DNA of 5,298 bases from an uncultured Bacteroidales bacterium (GTDB lineage: Bacteria > Bacteroidota > Bacteroidia > Bacteroidales > UBA932). Shown here in pieces: positions 1 to 5,181 of the stretch; the first letter of the stretch is position 1, and each line of letters starts with the position of its first letter. Both the position numbers and the translations under genes were made by a program. The stretch spans positions 1 to 5,298 of the forward strand of contig CAKUSF010000135.1 of the NCBI GenBank assembly GCA_934678915.1, read 5' to 3'. The notes under the pieces were generated by a model. That model was not told the DNA's origin and ran no database searches. It was given only the letters and a program-made list of their open reading frames with translations.

Positions 1-27
1 TATTTCACTCATTTCTTTAAAAATCAT
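1..27 (-). CDS. possible start of a divergently transcribed gene (partial)
   Basis: Minus-strand ATG at 25-27 opens a frame running off the left edge (MIFKEMSEI). A second in-frame ATG lies at 10-12. The only support is a TAnnTTTG promoter match just upstream (41-48) and the open frame; nine codons are far too few to identify a protein or prove coding. Confidence 0.25.
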
Positions 28-40
28 TGTCAAAACTTGG

Positions 41-48
41 CAAAGATA
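41..48 (-). promoter_or_regulatory. possible Bacteroidetes -7 element for a leftward gene
   Basis: TATCTTTG on the minus strand fits the Bacteroidetes primary-sigma -7 consensus TAnnTTTG and sits 14-21 nt before the first ATG. No convincing TTTG/TTG is present at the -33 position (around 68-71), so this is only a half-match. Confidence 0.3.
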
Positions 49-109
49 ACCATTTTATCCGTGCCTTTCGCCACATCTTCCATTCTTTCACCAAATAGCG
101 ACCTAAAGA

Positions 110-141
110 CTTGCTCATCGCGACAAGATAGATTACTTTTG
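110..141 (+). promoter_or_regulatory. fabG promoter (Bacteroidetes TTG-N20-TAnnTTTG)
   Basis: The -7 element TACTTTTG (134-141) matches TAnnTTTG exactly. A -33 TTG at 111-113 is separated from it by 20 nt, one more than the optimal 19. Transcription would start near 146-148, leaving a leader of only about 15 nt before the fabG ATG, which is compatible with Shine-Dalgarno-independent initiation in this phylum. Confidence 0.65.
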
Positions 142-162
142 TGAAAAATTAAACTGAATATT

Positions 163-909
163 ATGGGACTTTTAGACGGAAAAGTAGCCCTCATAACGGG
201 CGCCGCAAGAGGAATCGGCAAGGCCATCGCGATGAAATTCGCTTCCGAAGGAGCTGACGTAGCTTTTACCGACCTCGTGATTAATGAAGTCGGAGAACAG
301 ACTGTAAAAGACATCGAGGCTTTCGGCCACAAGGTAAAGGCTTATGCCTCCAACGCTGCTAACTTCGAGGAGACACACAATGTTGTGAATCAGATTCTGG
401 CCGATTTCGGCAGGATTGACATCCTTGTGAACAACGCTGGCATCACCAAGGACGGACTCATGCTCAGGATGAGCGAGGCCCAGTGGGACGCTGTCATCAA
501 CGTGAACCTCAAGTCAGCGTTCAATTTCATCCACGCCCTGACTCCTATCATGGCCCGCCAGAGAGGCGGAAGCATCATCAACATGTCCTCAGTCGTGGGA
601 GTTTCCGGAAACGCTGGCCAGTGCAACTACTCTGCCTCCAAGGCCGGCCTCATCGGCTTGGCCAAGTCCATCGCCAAGGAGATGGGTCCGCGCGGCATCA
701 GAGCCAACTGCATAGCTCCGGGATTCATCATCTCCGACATGACCAACGCCCTCTCGGAGGAAGTGCGTGACGCTTGGGTGAAGCAAATTCCGCTTCGTCG
801 CGGAGGCACCCCGGAAGATGTAGCCAATGTAGCCCTCTTCCTAGCCAGCGACCTTTCTGGCTACGTCTCCGGCCAGGTCATCCACTGCTGCGGTGCAATG
901 AACTGCTAG
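163..909 (+). CDS. fabG: 3-oxoacyl-[acyl-carrier-protein] reductase FabG (SDR family)
   Basis: A 248-residue cytoplasmic short-chain dehydrogenase, the usual FabG length. The family reduces 3-oxoacyl-ACP to 3-hydroxyacyl-ACP with NAD(P)H in fatty acid elongation. Visible motifs: cofactor loop TGAARGIG at residues 12-19, NNAG at 90-93, and the catalytic tetrad N115, S143, Y156, K160 (YSASK). The APGF-IISDMT segment near 185-194 and the PLRRGGTPEDVA segment near the C-terminus are typical of FabG rather than of other SDRs. An acidic D37 follows the second strand, so NADH use cannot be excluded. The start ATG lies about 15 nt after a predicted transcription start, with no Shine-Dalgarno, as expected in Bacteroidetes. 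Oddity: the C-terminus reads CCGAMNC where FabG proteins normally have a DGG-type motif, and further cysteines occur at 154 and 183. The gene appears to be transcribed alone and overlaps the convergent thioesterase gene by 4 bp. The SDR family is certain; the FabG role is very likely. Confidence 0.93.
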   Translation: MGLLDGKVALITGAARGIGKAIAMKFASEGADVAFTDLVINEVGEQTVKDIEAFGHKVKAYASNAANFEETHNVVNQILADFGRIDILVNNAGITKDGLMLRMSEAQWDAVINVNLKSAFNFIHALTPIMARQRGGSIINMSSVVGVSGNAGQCNYSASKAGLIGLAKSIAKEMGPRGIRANCIAPGFIISDMTNALSEEVRDAWVKQIPLRRGGTPEDVANVALFLASDLSGYVSGQVIHCCGAMNC

Positions 910-1292
910 TGGAGTTTGTCCTCGGTCTTCGCCTGAAATTTGGCGACATCAATCACAAAGCGCTCATGGGTGCCCTCACCTATGAGCCCTTTTTCATCAT
1001 AGGCGGCAACCTTAAAGACTATCCTTCTGCGGTCAACCTCCACGACCTCAGTTTCGCACCATACTTTCAGCCCCACAGGAGTAGAGGAAACGTGTGAGAC
1101 ATCCACTTTGGTTCCCACCGTCTCCTGCCCTTCCTCAAGATAAGGTTTGACGCTCAAGCGGCTTGTACGCTCCATAAGGGCAATCATCATTGGGGTGGCG
1201 AACACCCTCACGGTTCCGCTGCCTATGTGGCTAGCGGTCAATTCCTCCGTCACGATTTCCTCCTGACGGCCTTTGATTCCAAGTTCTAGCAT
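906..1292 (-). CDS. FlK-like hotdog-fold acyl-CoA thioesterase
   Basis: A 128-residue single-domain protein matching the fluoroacetyl-CoA thioesterase (FlK)-like hotdog family, which hydrolyses acyl-CoA thioesters in the cytoplasm. The pattern SGTVRVFATPMMIALME near the N-terminus, followed by TVGTKVDVSH and IGEGTHERFVI, is characteristic. From memory of FlK, its catalytic and substrate residues are T42, E50, G69, H76 and R120; here T33, E41, G60, H67 and R111 occur with exactly the same mutual spacing, so the enzyme looks intact. The natural substrate cannot be deduced; most family members outside fluoroacetate producers probably remove ordinary short or aberrant acyl groups from CoA. The ATG has no Shine-Dalgarno but has a good Bacteroidetes promoter about 24 nt upstream. 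It converges on fabG, sharing the CTAG that supplies both stop codons, so neither gene has room for its own terminator between them. Family confident, substrate unknown. Confidence 0.85.
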   Translation of the reverse strand: MLELGIKGRQEEIVTEELTASHIGSGTVRVFATPMMIALMERTSRLSVKPYLEEGQETVGTKVDVSHVSSTPVGLKVWCETEVVEVDRRRIVFKVAAYDEKGLIGEGTHERFVIDVAKFQAKTEDKLH

Positions 1293-1315
1293 ATTCGTTG
1301 TTTATATTCCACCGA

Positions 1316-1346
1316 CAAATTTACGAATAGTCAAGCGCTTCGGCAA
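1316..1346 (-). promoter_or_regulatory. thioesterase promoter (TTG-N20-TAAATTTG)
   Basis: On the minus strand TAAATTTG (1323 down to 1316) fits TAnnTTTG exactly, with TTG (1346-1344) 20 nt upstream, the same arrangement as at fabG. The -7 element ends 24 nt before the thioesterase ATG at 1292. The -33 TTG lies inside the REP-like repeat at 1337-1357, so the repeat appears to contribute part of the promoter. Its presence argues that the thioesterase does not depend on read-through from the upstream small RNA. Confidence 0.6.
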
Positions 1347-1357
1347 GCTCAGCGACC
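1337..1357 (-). repeat. REP-like interspersed repeat, copy 1
   Basis: A 21-bp unit that matches the inverted complement of positions 2576-2596 at 19 of 21 bases (shared core: GCTTCG, CTCAGCGACC). In this copy the dyad is degenerate: only CGCT/AGCG and an outer GTC/GAC pair. The core resembles widespread short palindromic repeats containing CTGAGC-TTGTCGAAG or close variants. It overlaps the thioesterase -33 region. Confidence 0.5.
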
Positions 1358-1387
1358 GACAATGGACGTGACCGGATAATGTATAAC

Positions 1388-1427
1388 AAAAAAAAATGAG
1401 CGTCGACGCATCGCGCGTGGACTCTCA
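1388..1427 (-). terminator. intrinsic terminator of the small RNA
   Basis: On the minus strand the stem is UGAG-A-GUC-C-ACGC / GCGU-C-GAC-G-CUCA with loop GCGAU: eleven pairs interrupted by two single mismatches (A x G and C x C), followed immediately by nine U (A9 at 1388-1396 on the plus strand). The run of U directly after the stem fixes the direction of transcription as leftward. Confidence 0.75.
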
Positions 1428-1503
1428 CTCTAACCACATAATTAATAACACTAAAACTAATAACCAATAGGTTGATCGGGGAGAGAACCTCCTTGCTCAA
1501 CCC
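1388..1503 (-). ncRNA. putative small RNA of about 115 nt
   Basis: A self-contained small transcript on the minus strand. It has an ideal Bacteroidetes promoter (TTTG-N19-TACCTTTG at 1539 to 1509), a predicted start near 1501-1505, and an intrinsic terminator ending in nine U (1396-1388). Near the 5' end is a hairpin (1502-1470): stem GGUUGA/UCAACC, an internal loop GCAA/CCGA, a second stem GGAG/CUCC and loop GUUCU. The strand contains AAGGAGGUU (1494-1486), a perfect Shine-Dalgarno-like string partly held in the stem. A roughly 40-nt U- and A-rich, apparently unpaired linker with repeated UUAUUA follows, then the terminator stem. No convincing reading frame lies within it. It does not look like 6S, SRP or tmRNA. 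Alternatives are a leader/attenuator for the thioesterase gene 96 nt downstream, though that gene has its own promoter. The identity is unknown; the transcription unit is inferred from signals only. Confidence 0.6.
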
Positions 1504-1508
1504 GGATA

Positions 1509-1539
1509 CAAAGGTACTGCTTTTTTTGAGACTTGCAAA
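1509..1539 (-). promoter_or_regulatory. small RNA promoter (TTTG-N19-TACCTTTG)
   Basis: Minus strand TTTG (1539-1536), 19-nt spacer, TACCTTTG (1516-1509). Both elements and the spacing match the Bacteroidetes primary-sigma consensus TTTG-N19-TAnnTTTG, the best such match in the window. An AT-rich tract with a 16-bp palindrome lies directly upstream. Confidence 0.72.
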
Positions 1540-1550
1540 TATTTTTTAAT

Positions 1551-1566
1551 AATTTTTGCAAAAATT
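1551..1566 (-). repeat. perfect 16-bp palindrome AATTTTTGCAAAAATT
   Basis: A perfect dyad in the AT-rich tract, starting 12 bp upstream of the small RNA -33 element. It could be an operator or simply part of an A/T-tract upstream element; the surrounding DNA is so AT-rich that chance is a serious alternative. Confidence 0.4.
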
Positions 1567-1734
1567 TATAAAAATTTCAGCTTAACCGTTTTATTTCCAA
1601 CCCTATAAACAATAAGGAAAATTTTAGTTGATTTTAATAGGCATATCACTCAGAGCATGTATGGCTCTTCATTTAGGCAAATTTACTATCTAAAACGTTT
1701 ATTCTTACGATTTGTAACCAAATTGTAGCATTTC
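1567..1734. other. AT-rich intergenic spacer downstream of comF
   Basis: No reading frame with coding character is seen on either strand. It contains weak inverted repeats only: TGTAG/CTACA at 1724-1739 spanning the comF stop codon, and AGAGC/GCTCT at 1652-1668. Neither is followed by a T-run, so no intrinsic terminator for comF can be assigned. Confidence 0.5.
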
Positions 1735-2487
1735 CTACATTCCGACACATGCCAAGGTTGCAACGCTTATGCGGATTGGTGGCGGGAAAATCACCCTCAA
1801 CGCCTTCTGACAGGAATGAAGGGTAGCTCCAGTCGTGAAAACATCATCCACAAGAAGGATGTGGGAATATTCAGGAATGGCCTTCTGTCGCCTTACTTGA
1901 AAGGCTCCAGACACATTGCGGGCCTTATTCTCTACTGAGAGTTTTGTCTGTGTGCGGGTTCTGTGGGCACGATAAAGGATGTCGGTACGCATCTCCGCTC
2001 CGAGGCTTCCTGCAAGGACCGCAGCTATGATCTCAGCCTGGTTATATCCTCTGGACCAAAGTCTGGACCAATGTAAAGGCACCGGAATCAGGGCATCCAC
2101 ATCGGAGTAAATCGGTGATGAGGCCATCTCGCGGCCAAGCATCGAAGCGAAATACCGCCCTGCGGCATAGTCAGAATGATATTTCAGCCTTTGGGTAATC
2201 AGCCTGTAACCAGTCTGTGAGCGGTAAAAGAACAGAGACGTGGCGTAGGAATATTCCTCAAAGACTCCTCCGGACTCAATATCACGCTGAATCAATGAGT
2301 TGAATCTGTCGGCAAGTTGGTTGTGGGGCATATTCGAGAAATATGTCCGCGGCAGGTCGGCAAGGCATCCGATGCAAAGGTGGCGTTCGCGCATGGCAAG
2401 AGGTTTCCCGCAGACGATGCACTCGCGCGGCATCACGAGGTCGGCAAGTGCGGTGAGGACATCATTAAAAGTTACGTTTCCTATCAT
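1735..2487 (-). CDS. comF: ComF family protein (phosphoribosyltransferase-like)
   Basis: A 250-residue ComF-family protein, slightly longer than the usual 220-240. Residues 18-41 hold a four-cysteine zinc-finger-like segment (MPREC-IVC and HLCIGC; C23, C26, C38, C41). A linker rich in aromatic residues leads to LKYH near 101-104, then the type-I phosphoribosyltransferase core: PVPLHWSRLWSRGYNQAE at about 136-152 and the PRPP-binding loop LLVDDVFTTGAT at 211-222. In naturally competent bacteria ComF is a cytoplasmic protein needed for uptake of transforming DNA; in Bacteroidetes the role is largely inferred. I chose the ATG at 2487 because the family motif IGNVTFNDVL begins directly after it; an in-frame TTG at 2508 would add seven residues and cannot be excluded. 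No strong Shine-Dalgarno is visible. It appears monocistronic, with the permease gene ending about 120 bp upstream and a 440-bp spacer downstream. Confidence 0.88.
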   Translation of the reverse strand: MIGNVTFNDVLTALADLVMPRECIVCGKPLAMRERHLCIGCLADLPRTYFSNMPHNQLADRFNSLIQRDIESGGVFEEYSYATSLFFYRSQTGYRLITQRLKYHSDYAAGRYFASMLGREMASSPIYSDVDALIPVPLHWSRLWSRGYNQAEIIAAVLAGSLGAEMRTDILYRAHRTRTQTKLSVENKARNVSGAFQVRRQKAIPEYSHILLVDDVFTTGATLHSCQKALRVIFPPPIRISVATLACVGM

Positions 2488-2520
2488 AGTCCAAGTCTTT
2501 GCCCGCAATAATACGCAACA

Positions 2521-2550
2521 AAAACGTAAATTTTGATAAGAAACGTAAAA
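2521..2550 (-). promoter_or_regulatory. possible comF promoter with a repeated TTTACGTTT
   Basis: Minus strand carries TTTACGTTT twice (2549-2541 and 2530-2522), 19 bp apart. The downstream copy gives TACGTTTT, a one-mismatch version of TAnnTTTG, with TTTT 19 nt upstream in place of TTTG. It lies about 35-60 nt before the comF ATG. The match is imperfect, so this is a weak call; the pair may instead be operator-like direct repeats. Confidence 0.3.
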
Positions 2551-2568
2551 AGTTGGGTCTTACCCCCA
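2547..2568 (-). terminator. weak intrinsic terminator after the permease gene
   Basis: Minus strand: TGGG, 7-nt loop, CCCA, then AAC/TTTTT-like run (plus-strand A5 at 2547-2551) about 40 nt beyond the permease stop. The stem is only four or five pairs, so efficiency is doubtful; it may act together with the stronger REP-like hairpin just before it. Confidence 0.35.
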
Positions 2569-2573
2569 TTATT

Positions 2574-2601
2574 CAGGTCGCTGAGCCTGTCGAAGCGACT
2601 G
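2574..2601 (+). repeat. REP-like hairpin repeat, copy 2
   Basis: Dyad with stem GTCGCT (2577-2582) / AGCGAC (2594-2599) and an 11-nt loop GAGCCTGTCGA, extendable by CAG/CTG with one bulged G. It begins five bp after the permease stop codon on the minus strand, a typical place for REP-like elements that protect mRNA 3' ends. It is an inverted 19/21 match to 1337-1357. Confidence 0.55.
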
Positions 2602-2605
2602 TTTC

Positions 2606-4948
2606 TTAGTCCTGACCAAGTGTCTTGACAGGATTCTTAGTGGCAGCTGCGTAGGTCTGGCCGATGACGGAGAGGAATGAAATCAGCATCGAGATCAAAG
2701 CCGCGAGGACAATGGCCCACCACGGGAAAGCGATCTTGGTGTAGAATCCTTGAAGATAGTAGCCTATGCCCCAAACGATAAAAGGTACGGCAAGAACTAC
2801 AGCCACAGCACTCATGATCATGAACGACTTGGACAGAGTCCAGACGGCAGAGCTGACTTCAGCGCCAAAGACCTTGCGGACAGCGATCTGGCGGCTCTGC
2901 TGCTCAGTGAAATAGAGCGACATGGCGAAAAGGCCAAGAGCGGAGATCAAGATGGCAATCACCATGAATGAAATCATGAGCAGCATCGCGTTCTTGGTGC
3001 CTTTCAAATCATCGACCAGCTTCTCGTCCAGATAGAATGTGTCCATCTCAATAGGAACACCTATGGTTTCTTTGGCAAACTCACTGCATGCATTCTTGAC
3101 CGCAGCCATAGCCTCGGAGCGATCTCCGGTTATCTTAAGGAGTTGAATGAATGCATAATCATAATTCTCGTCTATGATCATTATGGAGTTCCGCTCATTC
3201 TCCATCGGTTCGAACAAAGCTGTGTTGGCGCGGAAATCCGGGATGATGCCACAGACTTCATATTCACCTTTCGTATAGCTTCCGCCTACGTAAGGATGTT
3301 CTGCCGTCACACCGGTGCTTCTCTTGGATATCTCTGTCAGAAGCACTTTCGGTGAAGAGAGTTCGCTATACTTCTCCAAGACTTTGATTCCCAGAATCCT
3401 AAGCGAAGTCGTGTCCAACTGGGCCATACGCATCCAACCTATCAATTGGTTGTCCTCATCGTGAATACCATTCGCCCCGCAGGATATCGGAGATGTAATC
3501 CCAAGTCCCACATCAACCACCTGAGGCAAAGCCTTTAATCTGGCACGAAGAGCCTCCTGAGGCCCTCTTCTATAGCCTACATCTTGTGAATTGACTTGAA
3601 TGACGTCCTTTGTCTCGTAGCCTACAGGAAGGTTTACCAGACAGTTCACCTGCGCCGCCATCGTGATCGCCATAGCGATAAGGACGGTGCTGAACACTGT
3701 CTGAAGCACGATGAACACCTTGCCGAAAATCATCTTGTTCTTGAAACGGAACTCCCCTTTCACGACATCTATCGGCTTGAATCGTGAGACAAGCAGCGCA
3801 GGGAGCAATGCAGAGATCACGGAAATGACAACCAAAGCCAAAACTGCCCAAAGCACGGTGGTCAAGTCAGGCGTCAACACAATTTCAGAGCTCAAAATAC
3901 TGTCAAAGAGCGGTTTGAATGAATATGCCAGCAGACAGCCAACTGCAAAACACCCGACAGTAAAGGCGAATGACTCGGTGATGTACCTCGTCACTATATT
4001 CCTTGAGCTTTCGCCAAGCAACCTTCTGGTGGCCATTTCCTTGGCGCGCTTTCCCGTCTGGGCGACCGTGAGGTTGATGTAATTGAATATGGCGGAGACC
4101 AGCAGCACCAGAGCCACAATGAACAGCAACTCAACCTGTTTCTTGTTGCCAGTCCTTAAACAGCTCCAAGCATCCATACCCGAAAAATAGACCTTGTCAA
4201 GTCTCGTCACACTAGATCCCCACAAAAAGGCGTTGTTGGAATTATCCGCCTTATAGAAATTCCAATAGCCCATGTATTTATTCAAGAGTTCCTCACGCAC
4301 CTTTTCCACATCAGTCCCTTCGTCAAGCCTGACAATCGGAATCGTGCTGCCAAAATTATCCATCCAAGCACACCGCTTCTGTGCACGTTTGATGCTTGTG
4401 AAGAAATCGTAGCGGTTGAACACATCTGTGGGTCCGAAATCCTCAACAACACCGATTACCGTCAGTTTGTTATCTCCAATGCTCAGAACCCTGCCTATCG
4501 GATCTTCATTTCCAAACACTTTCTTTGCAAACGACTCGGACAGAATAGTCTCATCTTCATTTCCCAAAACAATTTCCTTAGGACAACCGGCAAGGCGATA
4601 GTCAAAGAACTTGAAGAAATTAGTGTCAAGCGATGCCTCGGCAGCCTTATAATAGTCATCTCCGACCATGACATTCGAATTATCCATGTCCACAATCCTT
4701 GTCCATGCCTTAATCTCAGGAATGGACGGGAAAAACTCCTCTGAAGTTCCAAGCGTCATTCCGAAAGAATCCCCCGCACCGACGACATACAACTGTTTGG
4801 AAAGCGGTTGCTTCGCCCCGACGCTGAACTCAGTCTTGGCATACGAAGCCAGCAGAATGACAAATCCTAGCGCCACCGACAATCCGAAAACCTCGATAAA
4901 AGTGTAAAGCTTGTTCCTCGACAGGAACTTCAGGTACGTGCTTGACAT
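2606..4948 (-). CDS. ABC transporter permease, MacB/FtsX family (duplicated FtsX domain)
   Basis: A 780-residue inner-membrane permease of the Bacteroidetes MacB/FtsX type. Probable membrane segments lie near residues 17-36, 273-293, 325-345, 366-387, 408-432, 654-678, 708-732 and 742-764. This gives two repeats, each with one N-terminal helix, a large periplasmic MacB_PCD-like domain (about 37-272 and 433-653) and a three-helix FtsX domain. The cytoplasmic coupling segments after the second helix of each repeat are recognisable: AQTGKRAKEMATRRLLGE (about 296-313) and TEQQSRQIAVRKVFGAE (about 681-697). The C-terminal NPVKTLGQD is the usual family ending. Such proteins work with a separate ATPase, and often an HlyD-like adaptor and TolC-like outer membrane protein, in export or mechanotransmission; none of these is fully encoded here. 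The start is supported by AGGAAG five nt upstream, one of few Shine-Dalgarno sequences in this window. A sigma-54 promoter and tandem activator sites precede it. Family certain, substrate unknown. Confidence 0.92.
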   Translation of the reverse strand: MSSTYLKFLSRNKLYTFIEVFGLSVALGFVILLASYAKTEFSVGAKQPLSKQLYVVGAGDSFGMTLGTSEEFFPSIPEIKAWTRIVDMDNSNVMVGDDYYKAAEASLDTNFFKFFDYRLAGCPKEIVLGNEDETILSESFAKKVFGNEDPIGRVLSIGDNKLTVIGVVEDFGPTDVFNRYDFFTSIKRAQKRCAWMDNFGSTIPIVRLDEGTDVEKVREELLNKYMGYWNFYKADNSNNAFLWGSSVTRLDKVYFSGMDAWSCLRTGNKKQVELLFIVALVLLVSAIFNYINLTVAQTGKRAKEMATRRLLGESSRNIVTRYITESFAFTVGCFAVGCLLAYSFKPLFDSILSSEIVLTPDLTTVLWAVLALVVISVISALLPALLVSRFKPIDVVKGEFRFKNKMIFGKVFIVLQTVFSTVLIAMAITMAAQVNCLVNLPVGYETKDVIQVNSQDVGYRRGPQEALRARLKALPQVVDVGLGITSPISCGANGIHDEDNQLIGWMRMAQLDTTSLRILGIKVLEKYSELSSPKVLLTEISKRSTGVTAEHPYVGGSYTKGEYEVCGIIPDFRANTALFEPMENERNSIMIIDENYDYAFIQLLKITGDRSEAMAAVKNACSEFAKETIGVPIEMDTFYLDEKLVDDLKGTKNAMLLMISFMVIAILISALGLFAMSLYFTEQQSRQIAVRKVFGAEVSSAVWTLSKSFMIMSAVAVVLAVPFIVWGIGYYLQGFYTKIAFPWWAIVLAALISMLISFLSVIGQTYAAATKNPVKTLGQD

Positions 4949-5046
4949 AATAACTTCCTAATTAATCCTCATAAACTTCATGTCCCATTTCCCGATGAAA
5001 CCGCAGCAACTAATAGCCACAGTTCCCCCAAACCGACATTTTCGCC

Positions 5047-5063
5047 AAGCCACTTTCATGCCA
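5047..5063 (-). promoter_or_regulatory. sigma-54 (RpoN) promoter of the permease gene
   Basis: Minus strand reads TGGCATGAAAGTGGCTT. Compared with the sigma-54 consensus TGGCACG-N4-TTGCW it keeps the essential -24 GG (5062-5061) and -12 GC (5050-5049) exactly 10 nt apart, and differs at only two other consensus positions. Transcription would begin near 5037, giving a leader of about 88 nt. No TAnnTTTG element was found in front of this gene, so this is the best promoter candidate. Confidence 0.7.
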
Positions 5064-5118
5064 AAAGCCGCAACTATTTATTTATGAATATCTTAACAAA
5101 AATACCGTTTCCTCAAAG

Positions 5119-5157
5119 TGTAAAGAAATTTAACACCCACTGTAAAGAAACTTTACA
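5119..5157 (-). promoter_or_regulatory. tandem activator-binding dyads (sigma-54 enhancer-type UAS)
   Basis: Two 17-bp sites, 5119-5135 and 5141-5157, identical at 15 of 17 bases. The upstream one, TGTAAAG-AAA-CTTTACA, is a perfect dyad; the other has two changes in its right arm (TTTAACA). Their centres are 22 bp apart, about two helical turns, so a protein would bind both on the same face. They lie about 90 and 112 bp upstream of the predicted sigma-54 start, where NtrC-family activators usually bind. The activator itself is not in the window. Confidence 0.65.
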
Positions 5158-5181
5158 CTTTTCCCCGGTCACTGAGCCCTA

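Noticed and set aside
1..144. Open plus-strand frame from the left edge to TGA at 142-144
   Set aside because: It reads as low-complexity, serine/leucine-rich sequence with no recognisable motif, covers the fabG promoter and has AT-rich intergenic composition.
30..332. 100-codon minus-strand frame overlapping the start of fabG
   Set aside because: It is antisense to the conserved N-terminus of fabG and its promoter; the sequence shows no family features.
1388..1503. 6S RNA, SRP RNA or tmRNA
   Set aside because: The ends do not pair to enclose a large central bubble (6S), there is no GGAAGG-AAGCAGCC-type SRP loop, and no tRNA-like ends or tag frame (tmRNA).
1470..1527. Plus-strand terminator: the 1470-1502 hairpin followed by T7 at 1521-1527
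   Set aside because: The T-run is 18 nt from the stem, too far for an intrinsic terminator, and no plus-strand gene ends here. The minus-strand small RNA explains the hairpin better.
1652..1668. Hairpin AGAGC/GCTCT as a comF terminator
   Set aside because: Only five pairs with a 7-nt loop and no T-run on either side.
2750..4907. Several 60-120-codon frames on the plus strand and one other minus frame within the permease gene
   Set aside because: All are shadows of a clearly conserved 780-residue reading frame.
4958..4981. Tiny upstream ORF (MKFMRIN) ending inside the permease Shine-Dalgarno
   Set aside because: Seven codons without its own ribosome-binding site; expected by chance in a leader of this length.
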